NCBI GenBank assembly: GCA_002785215.1
Contig: PFMK01000014.1
Location: forward strand, 187 to 5,935
Length of the DNA: 5,749 nucleotides
Reading direction: 5' to 3'
Origin: Candidatus Gottesmanbacteria bacterium CG_4_10_14_0_8_um_filter_37_24
GTDB taxonomy: Bacteria > Patescibacteriota > Microgenomatia > 2-02-FULL-39-11
Under the pieces are notes generated by a model that saw only the letters and a list, made by a program, of their open reading frames with translations, had not been told where the DNA came from and made no database searches. Shown in pieces: positions 1 through 5,668 of the stretch. Numbering within the stretch: the first letter of the stretch is position 1; each line of letters begins with the position of its first letter. A program made the translations under genes and the position numbers.

Positions 1-904
1 TTTCAATTTTCAATTTGAACTTGGTTGTTAACCTGTGATTAGCGGCAACTCCTCCTCCCAAGATAATGGATTTGACTTTATGCATTTTTGCAGCCAGTAA
101 TGTTTTTTCAACGAGTACGTCAGTGATTGATTCCTGGATTTCATAAGCAAGATTTACGATTGTTTCATTGTTTAACTGTTTCATTGTTTTCAATTTATTA
201 ATCTCCTTCATGCTGGCAGTTTTCAGTCCCGAAAAAGAAAATTCCAGATTTCCGCTATCAATCATCGGCCGCGGCAGTGTAATTTTGATCTTTGAATTTT
301 GATTTTTAAACTTTTCCGCTTCAGCTGATATTGCCGGGCCTCCTGGATAAGGAAGTCCAAGGAGCCTGGCGGTCTTATCAAATGTTTCTCCAGCCGCATC
401 ATCCCTTGTTCCTCCAAGCCATACAAATTCATAATGATTTTTTAACAGATAAATTTCTGTGTGTCCTCCGGAAACGATCAAACCAACCGCCGGGAACGTA
501 GGCAATGTCTCTTTCTCAAGCCAATTTGCATAAAGATGAGCCAGAATATGATTAACTGGAATAATCGGTATTTTTGTAATGTAAGAAATAGTCTTTGCTG
601 TCTCTATACCGATAAGCAGGGCACCGATAAGTCCTGGTCCGATGGTAACAGCAATTGCGTCGATGTTGGAAAAAAAAGACAGGAGATTATTATCAGTGAA
701 TTTTTGCATATGTTTTACCGCTTTCTCAATCACGGGTAAAATGCATTTAAGTTGCTCCCGAGCTGCAACCTCAGGAATAATACCCCCTGATATAGCATGA
801 ATGTCTTTGGAAGAGGCTATAGCGCTTGAAATAATTTTTACCCCATCTTCAATTACGGAAGCAGCAGTTTCATCACATGAAGATTCGATACTTAAAATTA
901 TCAT
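1..904 (-). CDS. tsaD: tRNA N6-adenosine threonylcarbamoyltransferase TsaD (partial, C-terminus outside window)
   Basis: TsaD transfers the threonylcarbamoyl group from threonylcarbamoyl-AMP to A37 of ANN-decoding tRNAs, working in the cytoplasm with TsaB and TsaE. The reading frame is open from ATG at 904 to the left edge: 301 residues of the usual 335-360, so about 40 C-terminal residues, including the last metal-binding Asp, lie outside. Visible family motifs are SIESSCDET (5-13), GGIIPEVAARE (40-50), the metal-binding VNHILAH (H119, H123), SGGHTE (145-150), GGTRDDAAGETFDK (164-177), FSFSGLKTA (222-230) and ILGGGVAANHRL (281-292). Position 51 is Gln where many homologues have His. The start leaves only 7 bp after the preceding gene's stop, so the two are probably co-transcribed. 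An earlier ATG at 912-910, overlapping that stop, is out of frame and soon terminates. There is no Shine-Dalgarno at normal distance. Family assignment is near certain. Confidence 0.97.
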   Translation of the reverse strand, partial: MIILSIESSCDETAASVIEDGVKIISSAIASSKDIHAISGGIIPEVAAREQLKCILPVIEKAVKHMQKFTDNNLLSFFSNIDAIAVTIGPGLIGALLIGIETAKTISYITKIPIIPVNHILAHLYANWLEKETLPTFPAVGLIVSGGHTEIYLLKNHYEFVWLGGTRDDAAGETFDKTARLLGLPYPGGPAISAEAEKFKNQNSKIKITLPRPMIDSGNLEFSFSGLKTASMKEINKLKTMKQLNNETIVNLAYEIQESITDVLVEKTLLAAKMHKVKSIILGGGVAANHRLTTKFKLKIE

Positions 905-911
905 AAATGCA

Positions 912-1391
912 TTAATCTATTCCCAATAAGTTGGCTATCTTTGAAGTAGAACGTGTTTTAATAAGGGGAATTTTTTTGATTTTTCCTCCAATATGATTAG
1001 CTTGCTCTTTTTTCTTTTCCAGAAACGGATCATCGGTGGTTACAGCAATAACATCTGGTTTTAAAGAAAATATCAATTGGTCATAATCACTATCTGATTT
1101 TAGGAAAGGCAATGGAATAATATAATCGATAAAAGATATTGCAGATAGAAATTGGGCTCTCTCTTTCTGGTTATTAAACGGGCGATTTCCACCCTTTAAT
1201 AATCTTACTTTTTTATCGTGCTCTAATAACACGCATAGGATATTTCCAAATTTTTTGGCTTTCATCAGGAATTCTATATGCCCGATATGTACAATATCGA
1301 AACAACCGCCAACCAGAACAATTGATTTTTTGTTTTTTTTCAGGGATGATGACAATTGAGTTATTTCTTCCAAAGTGATAATTTTATTCAT
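912..1391 (-). CDS. Cytidylyltransferase-like (HxGH) nucleotidyltransferase, RfaE2/HldE C-terminal type
   Basis: This 159-residue cytoplasmic protein has the single Rossmann-like domain of the HxGH nucleotidyltransferase superfamily. The signature GGCFDIVHIGH lies at residues 28-38, with H35 and H38 the expected nucleotide-phosphate ligands. A segment GNRPFNNQKERAQFL (68-82) followed by FIDYI matches the layout of D-glycero-beta-D-manno-heptose-1-phosphate adenylyltransferase (RfaE2). The C-terminal RSTSKI (147-152) corresponds to the ISTT-type motif that closes over ATP. The length fits a stand-alone enzyme without the HldE kinase domain. The substrate is uncertain: a heptose phosphate, glycerol-3-phosphate (TagD-like), ethanolamine phosphate or FMN are all possible, and no heptose-pathway neighbour is present to decide. 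It lies 7 bp upstream of tsaD in the same direction and 90 bp after the VanW gene. No Shine-Dalgarno precedes ATG 1391. A symbol such as rfaE2 or hldE would be over-precise. Confidence 0.88.
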   Translation of the reverse strand: MNKIITLEEITQLSSSLKKNKKSIVLVGGCFDIVHIGHIEFLMKAKKFGNILCVLLEHDKKVRLLKGGNRPFNNQKERAQFLSAISFIDYIIPLPFLKSDSDYDQLIFSLKPDVIAVTTDDPFLEKKKEQANHIGGKIKKIPLIKTRSTSKIANLLGID

Positions 1392-1400
1392 AAGGTTTTG

Positions 1401-1427
1401 AAAAAAATATCGCGTTAATAACGAGAT
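1401..1427 (-). terminator. Possible weak intrinsic terminator or attenuator before the nucleotidyltransferase gene
   Basis: Read on the minus strand, an imperfect inverted repeat at 1427-1409 (ATCTCGTTA / TAACGCGAT, one internal U-C mismatch, realistic loop of 3 nt) is followed by A and then seven T residues (1407-1401). This is the order of an intrinsic terminator for leftward transcripts. The stem is short and has few GC pairs, so efficiency would be low. It sits only 10 bp before the next start codon, so it could act as a partial stop or attenuator between the VanW gene and the nucleotidyltransferase-tsaD pair. The same palindrome could instead be an operator. Confidence 0.35.
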
Positions 1428-1481
1428 TAGTCATAAGAATAAAATTAAAAAAGTTACATTGCTATTAATAGTTTTTCAATA

Positions 1482-2927
1482 CTATTCTTTAGTACCCCTT
1501 AAAAACACTGCTTGCCATGGTTGGAAGTTAGAGTAAAAAGTATTTTCGGAAAGTGTTTTATCATCTTTTGTCACCTTATAACTGAGACTTACTTTGGCTC
1601 CTGCGGCCCTCCAATCAACCTGTTTTACTACCCCTTTTGGTAGAGTAGGATCGTCTTGGTAAAGATCAGGTGGAGCAGATATTTGAGATAAGATGACGGG
1701 TTTGGTTATTTCTACTTTTCGTCCGTCTTTAGTGCCGAAAATTTCGAAAATCAATGAATAATCAGTTTTGTCAAATCTTGATTGTATTAAAAGATAATTT
1801 GCAGTATCATTTTCAAATTTTAAATCATAACCAGGATAATATACCGTTGCGTCTAAGCCTGGACCTGAATTTTGTTCGTAGTAACTGACTCGATAGGAAT
1901 GAGGATGGCGTTCTACTACTTTAAGTCCACTGTTTAATATCGCTCTAAACAGAGTGGTAGACACCTGGCAAACACCGCCACCATCACCCAGCACGGTCCG
2001 TCCGTCTTTAATGATGTAAGCGGGTTGAAAACCGGTTGAAGCGGAAACATCACCTAAAGCATCATTAAAAGAAAATATTCCTCCGGGTGGTACAAGATGG
2101 CCGTGGATTCTTGAAGCAGCCAATTCAATGTTATGAATGCGGCCAGGTATGGAACCGGCGAATTTTGAATTACCGGAGGCAAGTAATTCGCGAATTCCAT
2201 AATTATTGGAATTATCGGTAGAGTATTTTGGATAGACAATGTCAACTTCCAGAGGAATCAATATACCTTTAACGGTGACGGGTGTGGTTTTTTTCAATTC
2301 GTAAATATATGACAGAATCTTATTTTTGGTAGCTTCTTTATTTAACCTACGGCCGTTTGTAGATGGTTTGAATATCAATACCTTACCATTTTCAAACTGA
2401 AATAGCGCATCCTGAGGAGTTATATTAATATTTCCAGAAAGAGATATTAAAGCGTCGTCGATATTTTCTGTCTTTATATTAAGTACGCTGTTTAGATTAA
2501 GCCCTTTTTTAAGCGCGGTGAGTTTCTGATATACATCGGAGAATAAATGGCCTGAGCGTCCAATTGAATAAGCCTGGATTGCTGATAATTTCCCGTCAAA
2601 AGATAAACCAAGATCAGTTCCAGATATGGTAGCGATATTATCTTCAAAATAGAGTGTGAAATTGATTTTCTTTAAGGGTTCACTTTTATTCTCAAAATAT
2701 GCTTTTACTTCCTCCGGATTTTTTCCTCCCACCTCCCAACCATCGATTGTTACCCCAGGATAAATTCTATTATTATATTTATGCTCGTACTTTAGTATAC
2801 TAATAATAACCAAGATAAAGAGAGCAATAATGCTGCCTAATAAAAAGTAGAGAAGGAGAGGGAAAAAAGACAATTTTCGCTCGTTTATAATCTCTTTACC
2901 GTTAATTACTTCTTTTTTCTTGACCAT
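1482..2927 (-). CDS. Membrane-anchored VanW family protein with PG-binding and G5-like regions
   Basis: A 481-residue surface protein. A short basic N-terminus (1-19) precedes one transmembrane helix at about 20-45, with no lipobox, so the bulk should lie outside the membrane. Residues about 55-230 resemble the putative peptidoglycan-binding domain (PG_binding_4) found next to VanW, including YPGVTIDG (56-63) and NGRRLNKEAT (191-200). The VanW domain spans about 242-375, with FSFNDALGD (285-293), GDGGGVCQVSTTLFRA (314-329), HPHSYRVSYY (341-350) and DATVYYPGYDLKF (359-371). The C-terminal 400-478 looks like a G5-type beta domain (LPKGVVKQVDWRAAG, then a conserved NTFYSNFQPW). VanW was named from vancomycin-resistance clusters, but its biochemical role is unknown, and nothing here suggests resistance. 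A cell-wall-associated role is inferred. The ATG at 2927 lies 30 bp from the divergent gene's start and lacks a Shine-Dalgarno. The frame ends in TAG. Confidence 0.95.
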   Translation of the reverse strand: MVKKKEVINGKEIINERKLSFFPLLLYFLLGSIIALFILVIISILKYEHKYNNRIYPGVTIDGWEVGGKNPEEVKAYFENKSEPLKKINFTLYFEDNIATISGTDLGLSFDGKLSAIQAYSIGRSGHLFSDVYQKLTALKKGLNLNSVLNIKTENIDDALISLSGNINITPQDALFQFENGKVLIFKPSTNGRRLNKEATKNKILSYIYELKKTTPVTVKGILIPLEVDIVYPKYSTDNSNNYGIRELLASGNSKFAGSIPGRIHNIELAASRIHGHLVPPGGIFSFNDALGDVSASTGFQPAYIIKDGRTVLGDGGGVCQVSTTLFRAILNSGLKVVERHPHSYRVSYYEQNSGPGLDATVYYPGYDLKFENDTANYLLIQSRFDKTDYSLIFEIFGTKDGRKVEITKPVILSQISAPPDLYQDDPTLPKGVVKQVDWRAAGAKVSLSYKVTKDDKTLSENTFYSNFQPWQAVFLRGTKE

Positions 2928-2949
2928 TGCTTTTTATAGCAGATATCAT
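2920..2949 (+). promoter_or_regulatory. Predicted sigma-70-type promoter for the solute-binding protein gene
   Basis: TTGACC at 2920-2925 (5 of 6 to the -35 consensus) is separated by 18 bp from TATCAT at 2944-2949 (5 of 6 to the -10 consensus). Transcription would begin about 7 bp later, at 2956-2957, immediately before the ATG at 2958. The mRNA would then be leaderless or nearly so, which agrees with the absence of a Shine-Dalgarno. The -35 lies inside the first codons of the divergent VanW gene. This is a prediction from hexamers only. Confidence 0.5.
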
Positions 2950-2973
2950 AGCATAAGATGGACAATTTACCAA
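2945..2973 (-). promoter_or_regulatory. Predicted divergent promoter for the VanW gene
   Basis: On the minus strand TTGGTA (2973-2968, 4 of 6) is followed after 17 bp by TATGAT (2950-2945, 5 of 6). Transcription would start near 2938 and give a leader of only about 10 nt before ATG 2927, with no Shine-Dalgarno in it. Its -10 shares five base pairs with the -10 of the rightward promoter, so RNA polymerase could probably occupy only one of the two at a time. The -35 match is modest. Confidence 0.4.
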
Positions 2974-4628
2974 AGAAAGAAAATCAAGCCGATAAAGACA
3001 GCAGCCAAGCTTCAGGCGAGATTTATTCGCATGGGGAACAGTCTGTCTATGGAGAGGCAACTAGACCAGAAAATCATCAGGAAGCAGATGGACAATATCA
3101 AGGAATACAACCGCCTTTTTCAGAAGGTTCTTCCTCAAATTCAACTTCAAATGATAGTAATTCCGGTTACAGTCAAGAAGGCTCAGTAAACGCGTCACCT
3201 TATGATGCAGCGCCTAATTCTTCTTCGCCGTTTGAAGAAAACAAACAGAAGAAAATAATCATATATATAGTAGCAGTAATCATATTCTTACTGTTAATAT
3301 TATTAGGATATTTTGTTTTTAATTTTATAAAAAACAGACAGAATAATAATTCCCCAAAAGACAATAAAACGAAGGTGGTGTTAAATTATTGGGGTCTTTG
3401 GGAAGATGATCAGATAATGAAAGGAGTGGTTGATGATTATCAGAGGATTCATCCAAACGTGGAAATTAAATATGCGAAACAAAGTACGGTCCAGTATAGA
3501 GAGAGGCTGCAGGCGGCCATTGATCGCAGTGAAGGGCCAGATATCTTCAGATTTCATAATTCTTGGGTCCCGATGATTGTAAACCAGCTTGATGCCATGC
3601 CTAAAGATATATATTCAGATGAAGAATTTGAAAACACCTTTTATCCTGTTGCCAGTTCAGATCTAAAAATGGGCGGTAATTATTATGGTATTCCTTTGGA
3701 AATTGACGGACTCCTTCTGTTTTATAATGAAGATATTCTGAAAAGTGCGAACGTTCAAGTGCCTTCAACTTGGATTGATGTGCAAAATGTCGCTTTCCAG
3801 AATAAACTTACTGTTATAGAAAATAATAAGTTGATAACTTCAGCCATTGCTCTTGGTACAACTGACAATATTGACCATTTCAGTGATATTTTAGGTCTTA
3901 TGTTTCTTCAAAACGGTACCAAACTAAATAAATCACTTTTTAGTTGTTTAGACGAAAAAATTACTTCCTGTAGCGTGGAAGTCTTGACTTTCTATCATAA
4001 GTTTGCCGAGCCTGGCACTCCAAATTATACCTGGAATGAGACGATAGATAATTCAATTATTGCTTTTGCTACCGGTAAGGTGGCGATGATACTGGCACCC
4101 AGTTGGCAGACATTTACGATCCAAGAGATAGCCAAAAATAGCAATATTCAATTGAATTTCAAAACTGCACAAGTTCCGCAGTTACCTTGTAACACCTCTT
4201 CATGTCCTCCGATAAATTGGGCTACATACTGGGTTGAAGGTGTCGCCAAAACTAGTAAAAACAAAAAGGCAGCTTGGGAATTTTTGAAATATCTATCAAG
4301 TAAGGAGGTAATGATAAAACTATATTCCGAACAAATGAAAGTGAGACAACTATTTGGAGAACCGTATTCAAGGAAAGATCTTGCTGATAAACTTTCAGAT
4401 AATCATTATCTCGCTCCTCTTATTGCAGCTGCTCCTACTATGAAGTCTTTCTACTTGGTTTCTCGCACGTATGATGGTGACACGGGTATAGATTCAAGAA
4501 TGATTACATATCTAAAAAATGCGGTTAATTCATTAAGCCAAGGGGTAAGTCCTGAATCTGCTTTAAAAACAGCTGACGAAGGTTTCAAACAGGTATACTC
4601 TAGTTTTGGAATTACTTCTGCAAATTGA
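2958..4628 (+). CDS. Membrane-tethered family 1 extracellular solute-binding protein
   Basis: A 556-residue protein with three parts. Residues 1-98 are hydrophilic and rich in Ser, Asn, Gln, Gly and Glu, probably disordered and cytoplasmic. Residues 99-123 form one strongly hydrophobic helix bordered by lysines (KQKK before, KNR after). From about 137 to the end is a periplasmic-binding-protein fold of the sugar-binding family 1 type: LNYWGLWED (142-150), YQRIHPNVEIKY (161-172), GPDIFRF (193-199), YYGIPLEIDGLLLFYNEDIL (242-261), an FATGKVAMILAPSWQ segment (370-384) and AAWEFLKYLSSKEVM (438-452). No Cys follows the helix, so it is a helix-anchored rather than a lipoprotein receptor. Cys pairs 330/338 and 411/416 could form disulfides. 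Ligand capture, perhaps of a carbohydrate, is inferred. No ABC permease or ATPase gene is adjacent. ATG 2958 has no Shine-Dalgarno and lies just past a predicted promoter. The frame ends in TGA. Confidence 0.93.
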   Translation: MDNLPKKENQADKDSSQASGEIYSHGEQSVYGEATRPENHQEADGQYQGIQPPFSEGSSSNSTSNDSNSGYSQEGSVNASPYDAAPNSSSPFEENKQKKIIIYIVAVIIFLLLILLGYFVFNFIKNRQNNNSPKDNKTKVVLNYWGLWEDDQIMKGVVDDYQRIHPNVEIKYAKQSTVQYRERLQAAIDRSEGPDIFRFHNSWVPMIVNQLDAMPKDIYSDEEFENTFYPVASSDLKMGGNYYGIPLEIDGLLLFYNEDILKSANVQVPSTWIDVQNVAFQNKLTVIENNKLITSAIALGTTDNIDHFSDILGLMFLQNGTKLNKSLFSCLDEKITSCSVEVLTFYHKFAEPGTPNYTWNETIDNSIIAFATGKVAMILAPSWQTFTIQEIAKNSNIQLNFKTAQVPQLPCNTSSCPPINWATYWVEGVAKTSKNKKAAWEFLKYLSSKEVMIKLYSEQMKVRQLFGEPYSRKDLADKLSDNHYLAPLIAAAPTMKSFYLVSRTYDGDTGIDSRMITYLKNAVNSLSQGVSPESALKTADEGFKQVYSSFGITSAN

Positions 4629-4631
4629 AGC

Positions 4632-4653
4632 TCCATGGACATATCTCCATGGA
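4632..4653. repeat. Duplicated self-complementary octamer forming a hairpin after the solute-binding gene
   Basis: CTCCATGGA occurs twice, at 4631-4639 and 4645-4653. The core TCCATGGA is itself a palindrome, so the two copies can pair with each other as an 8-bp stem (4632-4639 with 4646-4653) around a 6-nt CATATC loop. It starts 3 bp after the solute-binding protein's stop codon, the place for a transcript-end hairpin, but no T-run follows. A 3' end stabiliser or a protein-binding site is possible. Confidence 0.5.
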
Positions 4654-4665
4654 ATCTGATAATGC

Positions 4666-4694
4666 GCTTCGTCGGAACGTAAATCCGCCGAAGC
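4666..4694. repeat. GC-rich imperfect inverted repeat followed by A7
   Basis: GCTTCGTCGGA (4666-4676) pairs with TCCGCCGAAGC (4684-4694) at 10 of 11 positions around a 7-nt ACGTAAA loop. Seven A residues (4695-4701) follow on the plus strand. The order is wrong for an intrinsic terminator of rightward genes, and on the minus strand the T-run comes before the stem, not after. It looks like a REP-like palindromic unit in contrast to the surrounding AT-rich sequence. Confidence 0.55.
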
Positions 4695-4715
4695 AAAAAA
4701 ATATCTCTACATCCG

Positions 4716-4734
4716 ACCCCGATATAATCGGGGT
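4716..4734. repeat. Perfect 8-bp GC-rich hairpin in the leader region of the nucleotidyltransferase-fold gene
   Basis: ACCCCGAT (4716-4723) and ATCGGGGT (4727-4734) are perfect complements around an ATA loop. Flanking bases extend this imperfectly: 4709-4723 can pair with 4727-4741 with three mismatches. The hairpin ends 33 bp before the ATG at 4768. In addition, AATCCGCC at 4682-4689 is perfectly complementary to GGCGGATT at 4748-4755, enclosing this hairpin in a larger nested fold. The 139-bp gap at 4629-4767 is thus mostly palindromic. Its function is unknown: either a dispersed repeat or an RNA leader structure. Confidence 0.6.
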
Positions 4735-4767
4735 GGAATTTCGCGGAGGCGGATTAATTATTCTTCT

Positions 4768-5652
4768 ATGTCCTTGATATATAAAGCGATATTAAAAACA
4801 GTAATTTATGCTGATATTTTTGATTATCCGTTGACTTATGAAGAGATACAGAGATATTTGATAGAAATCGATTTGAAAAAGCGTGAGAATAAGTACTTAT
4901 TGAACGAAAATAAATTTATCAGCTTGTTGGAATCTCATAAAGAAATAGAGAGGAAAGAGGGGTTTTATTTCTTAAAAGGCAGGAATCAGTTAATCCCAAT
5001 AAGAAAAAGAAGAAAAATATATTCTGAAGAAAAAATAACAATTTTAAAAAATTTATTAAAAAATCTTCGTCATGTAAAAACAATCAAAATGGTTGGAGTG
5101 ACGGGATCTTTAGCCGTTGATAACGCTGATAAGGAAGATGATATAGATATACTGATTGTGACCTCGCAGGGATTATTGTGGTGGACCAGATTAATAACTA
5201 CTCTGATTACTGAAATAACAGGAAAAAGAAGACACCCAAACGATATTGATCTAAAAGGTAAATTTTGTCTTAATATGTTTATAGACACAAATAATTTGTC
5301 GGTTCCGGAATGTGAAAGAAATATATATACCGCTCATGAAGTGGCGCAGATGGTGCCTATTCATGATTTAGAGAATACCTACGAATTATTTATTAATAAA
5401 AATATTTGGGTGAAAAATTATTTGCCAAACGCATTTGATAATAAAAAATCAGCAAATATTAAAAAAAATCCAGGAACAACAAATCTAACTTGCGTATTCG
5501 AATATATAATTAAACATTTACAGCTACTTTATATGAGAAGACACAGGACCGTTGAAGTAATAAGAGATGGAATGATCCGTTTTCATGTCTATGATCATGG
5601 AACTGAGATTATTAAAGCTTATCAAGATCGGCTGATGAAATATAAAATATGA
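4768..5652 (+). CDS. Nucleotidyltransferase-fold protein with N-terminal winged-helix-like region, function unknown
   Basis: A 294-residue, lysine-rich, apparently soluble protein. Residues 1-75 (IYADIFDYPLTYEEIQRYL, and later EGFYFLKGR) look like a winged-helix domain. Residues 104-131 carry the core signature of the polymerase-beta nucleotidyltransferase superfamily: G113-S114, then ten residues, then D125-I-D127 in EDDIDILIVT, the usual metal-binding acidic pair. Downstream are a hydrophobic helix (135-150), GKRRHPND (152-159), KFCLNMFID (165-173), YTAHEVAQM (187-195) and a basic C-terminus. I associate this architecture with uncharacterised proteins of Patescibacteria, but recalled homology is the only basis. 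The substrate is unknown; a role in nucleotide or small-molecule transfer, or a toxin-like NTase, is open. ATG 4768 is preferred: GGAGG at 4745-4749 lies 18 nt upstream, too far for a normal ribosome site. The end at TGA seems natural, with no sign of truncation. Confidence 0.85.
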   Translation: MSLIYKAILKTVIYADIFDYPLTYEEIQRYLIEIDLKKRENKYLLNENKFISLLESHKEIERKEGFYFLKGRNQLIPIRKRRKIYSEEKITILKNLLKNLRHVKTIKMVGVTGSLAVDNADKEDDIDILIVTSQGLLWWTRLITTLITEITGKRRHPNDIDLKGKFCLNMFIDTNNLSVPECERNIYTAHEVAQMVPIHDLENTYELFINKNIWVKNYLPNAFDNKKSANIKKNPGTTNLTCVFEYIIKHLQLLYMRRHRTVEVIRDGMIRFHVYDHGTEIIKAYQDRLMKYKI

Positions 5653-5668
5653 AAGATAAAATATCCCC

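Noticed and set aside
461..739. A 92-codon open frame on the plus strand
   Set aside because: It lies antisense to the strongly conserved tsaD frame, its translation has no recognisable domain, and it has no ribosome site.
2054..2245. A 63-codon minus-strand frame
   Set aside because: It is embedded in another frame of the VanW coding sequence, across its conserved core, and has no features of its own.
1482..2927. Vancomycin-resistance determinant
   Set aside because: The VanW name is historical. None of the VanHAX, VanRS or VanY genes is present, and VanW/PG-binding proteins are widespread outside resistance clusters.
2920..3189. An 89-codon plus-strand frame starting with TTG
   Set aside because: It overlaps the start of the solute-binding protein gene in another frame, uses a non-ATG start that coincides with the predicted -35, and encodes no domain. 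The low-complexity coding region keeps the extra frame open.
4451..4696. An 81-codon minus-strand frame over the end of the solute-binding gene and the palindromes
   Set aside because: It is antisense to conserved coding sequence, and the open stretch continues through repeats. No domain is seen.
4666..4701. Intrinsic terminator after the solute-binding gene
   Set aside because: The stem is good, but the homopolymer after it is A rather than T on the plus strand. On the minus strand no gene lies upstream and the T-run precedes the stem.
4723..4728. Perfect TATAAT as a promoter for the gene at 4768
   Set aside because: It falls inside the loop and stem of the 4716-4734 hairpin, no -35-like hexamer lies 15-19 bp upstream, and such a hexamer is expected by chance in this composition.
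5070..5288. A 72-codon minus-strand frame
   Set aside because: It is antisense to the nucleotidyltransferase core motifs. Its hydrophobic, Ser-rich translation is a typical complement artefact.
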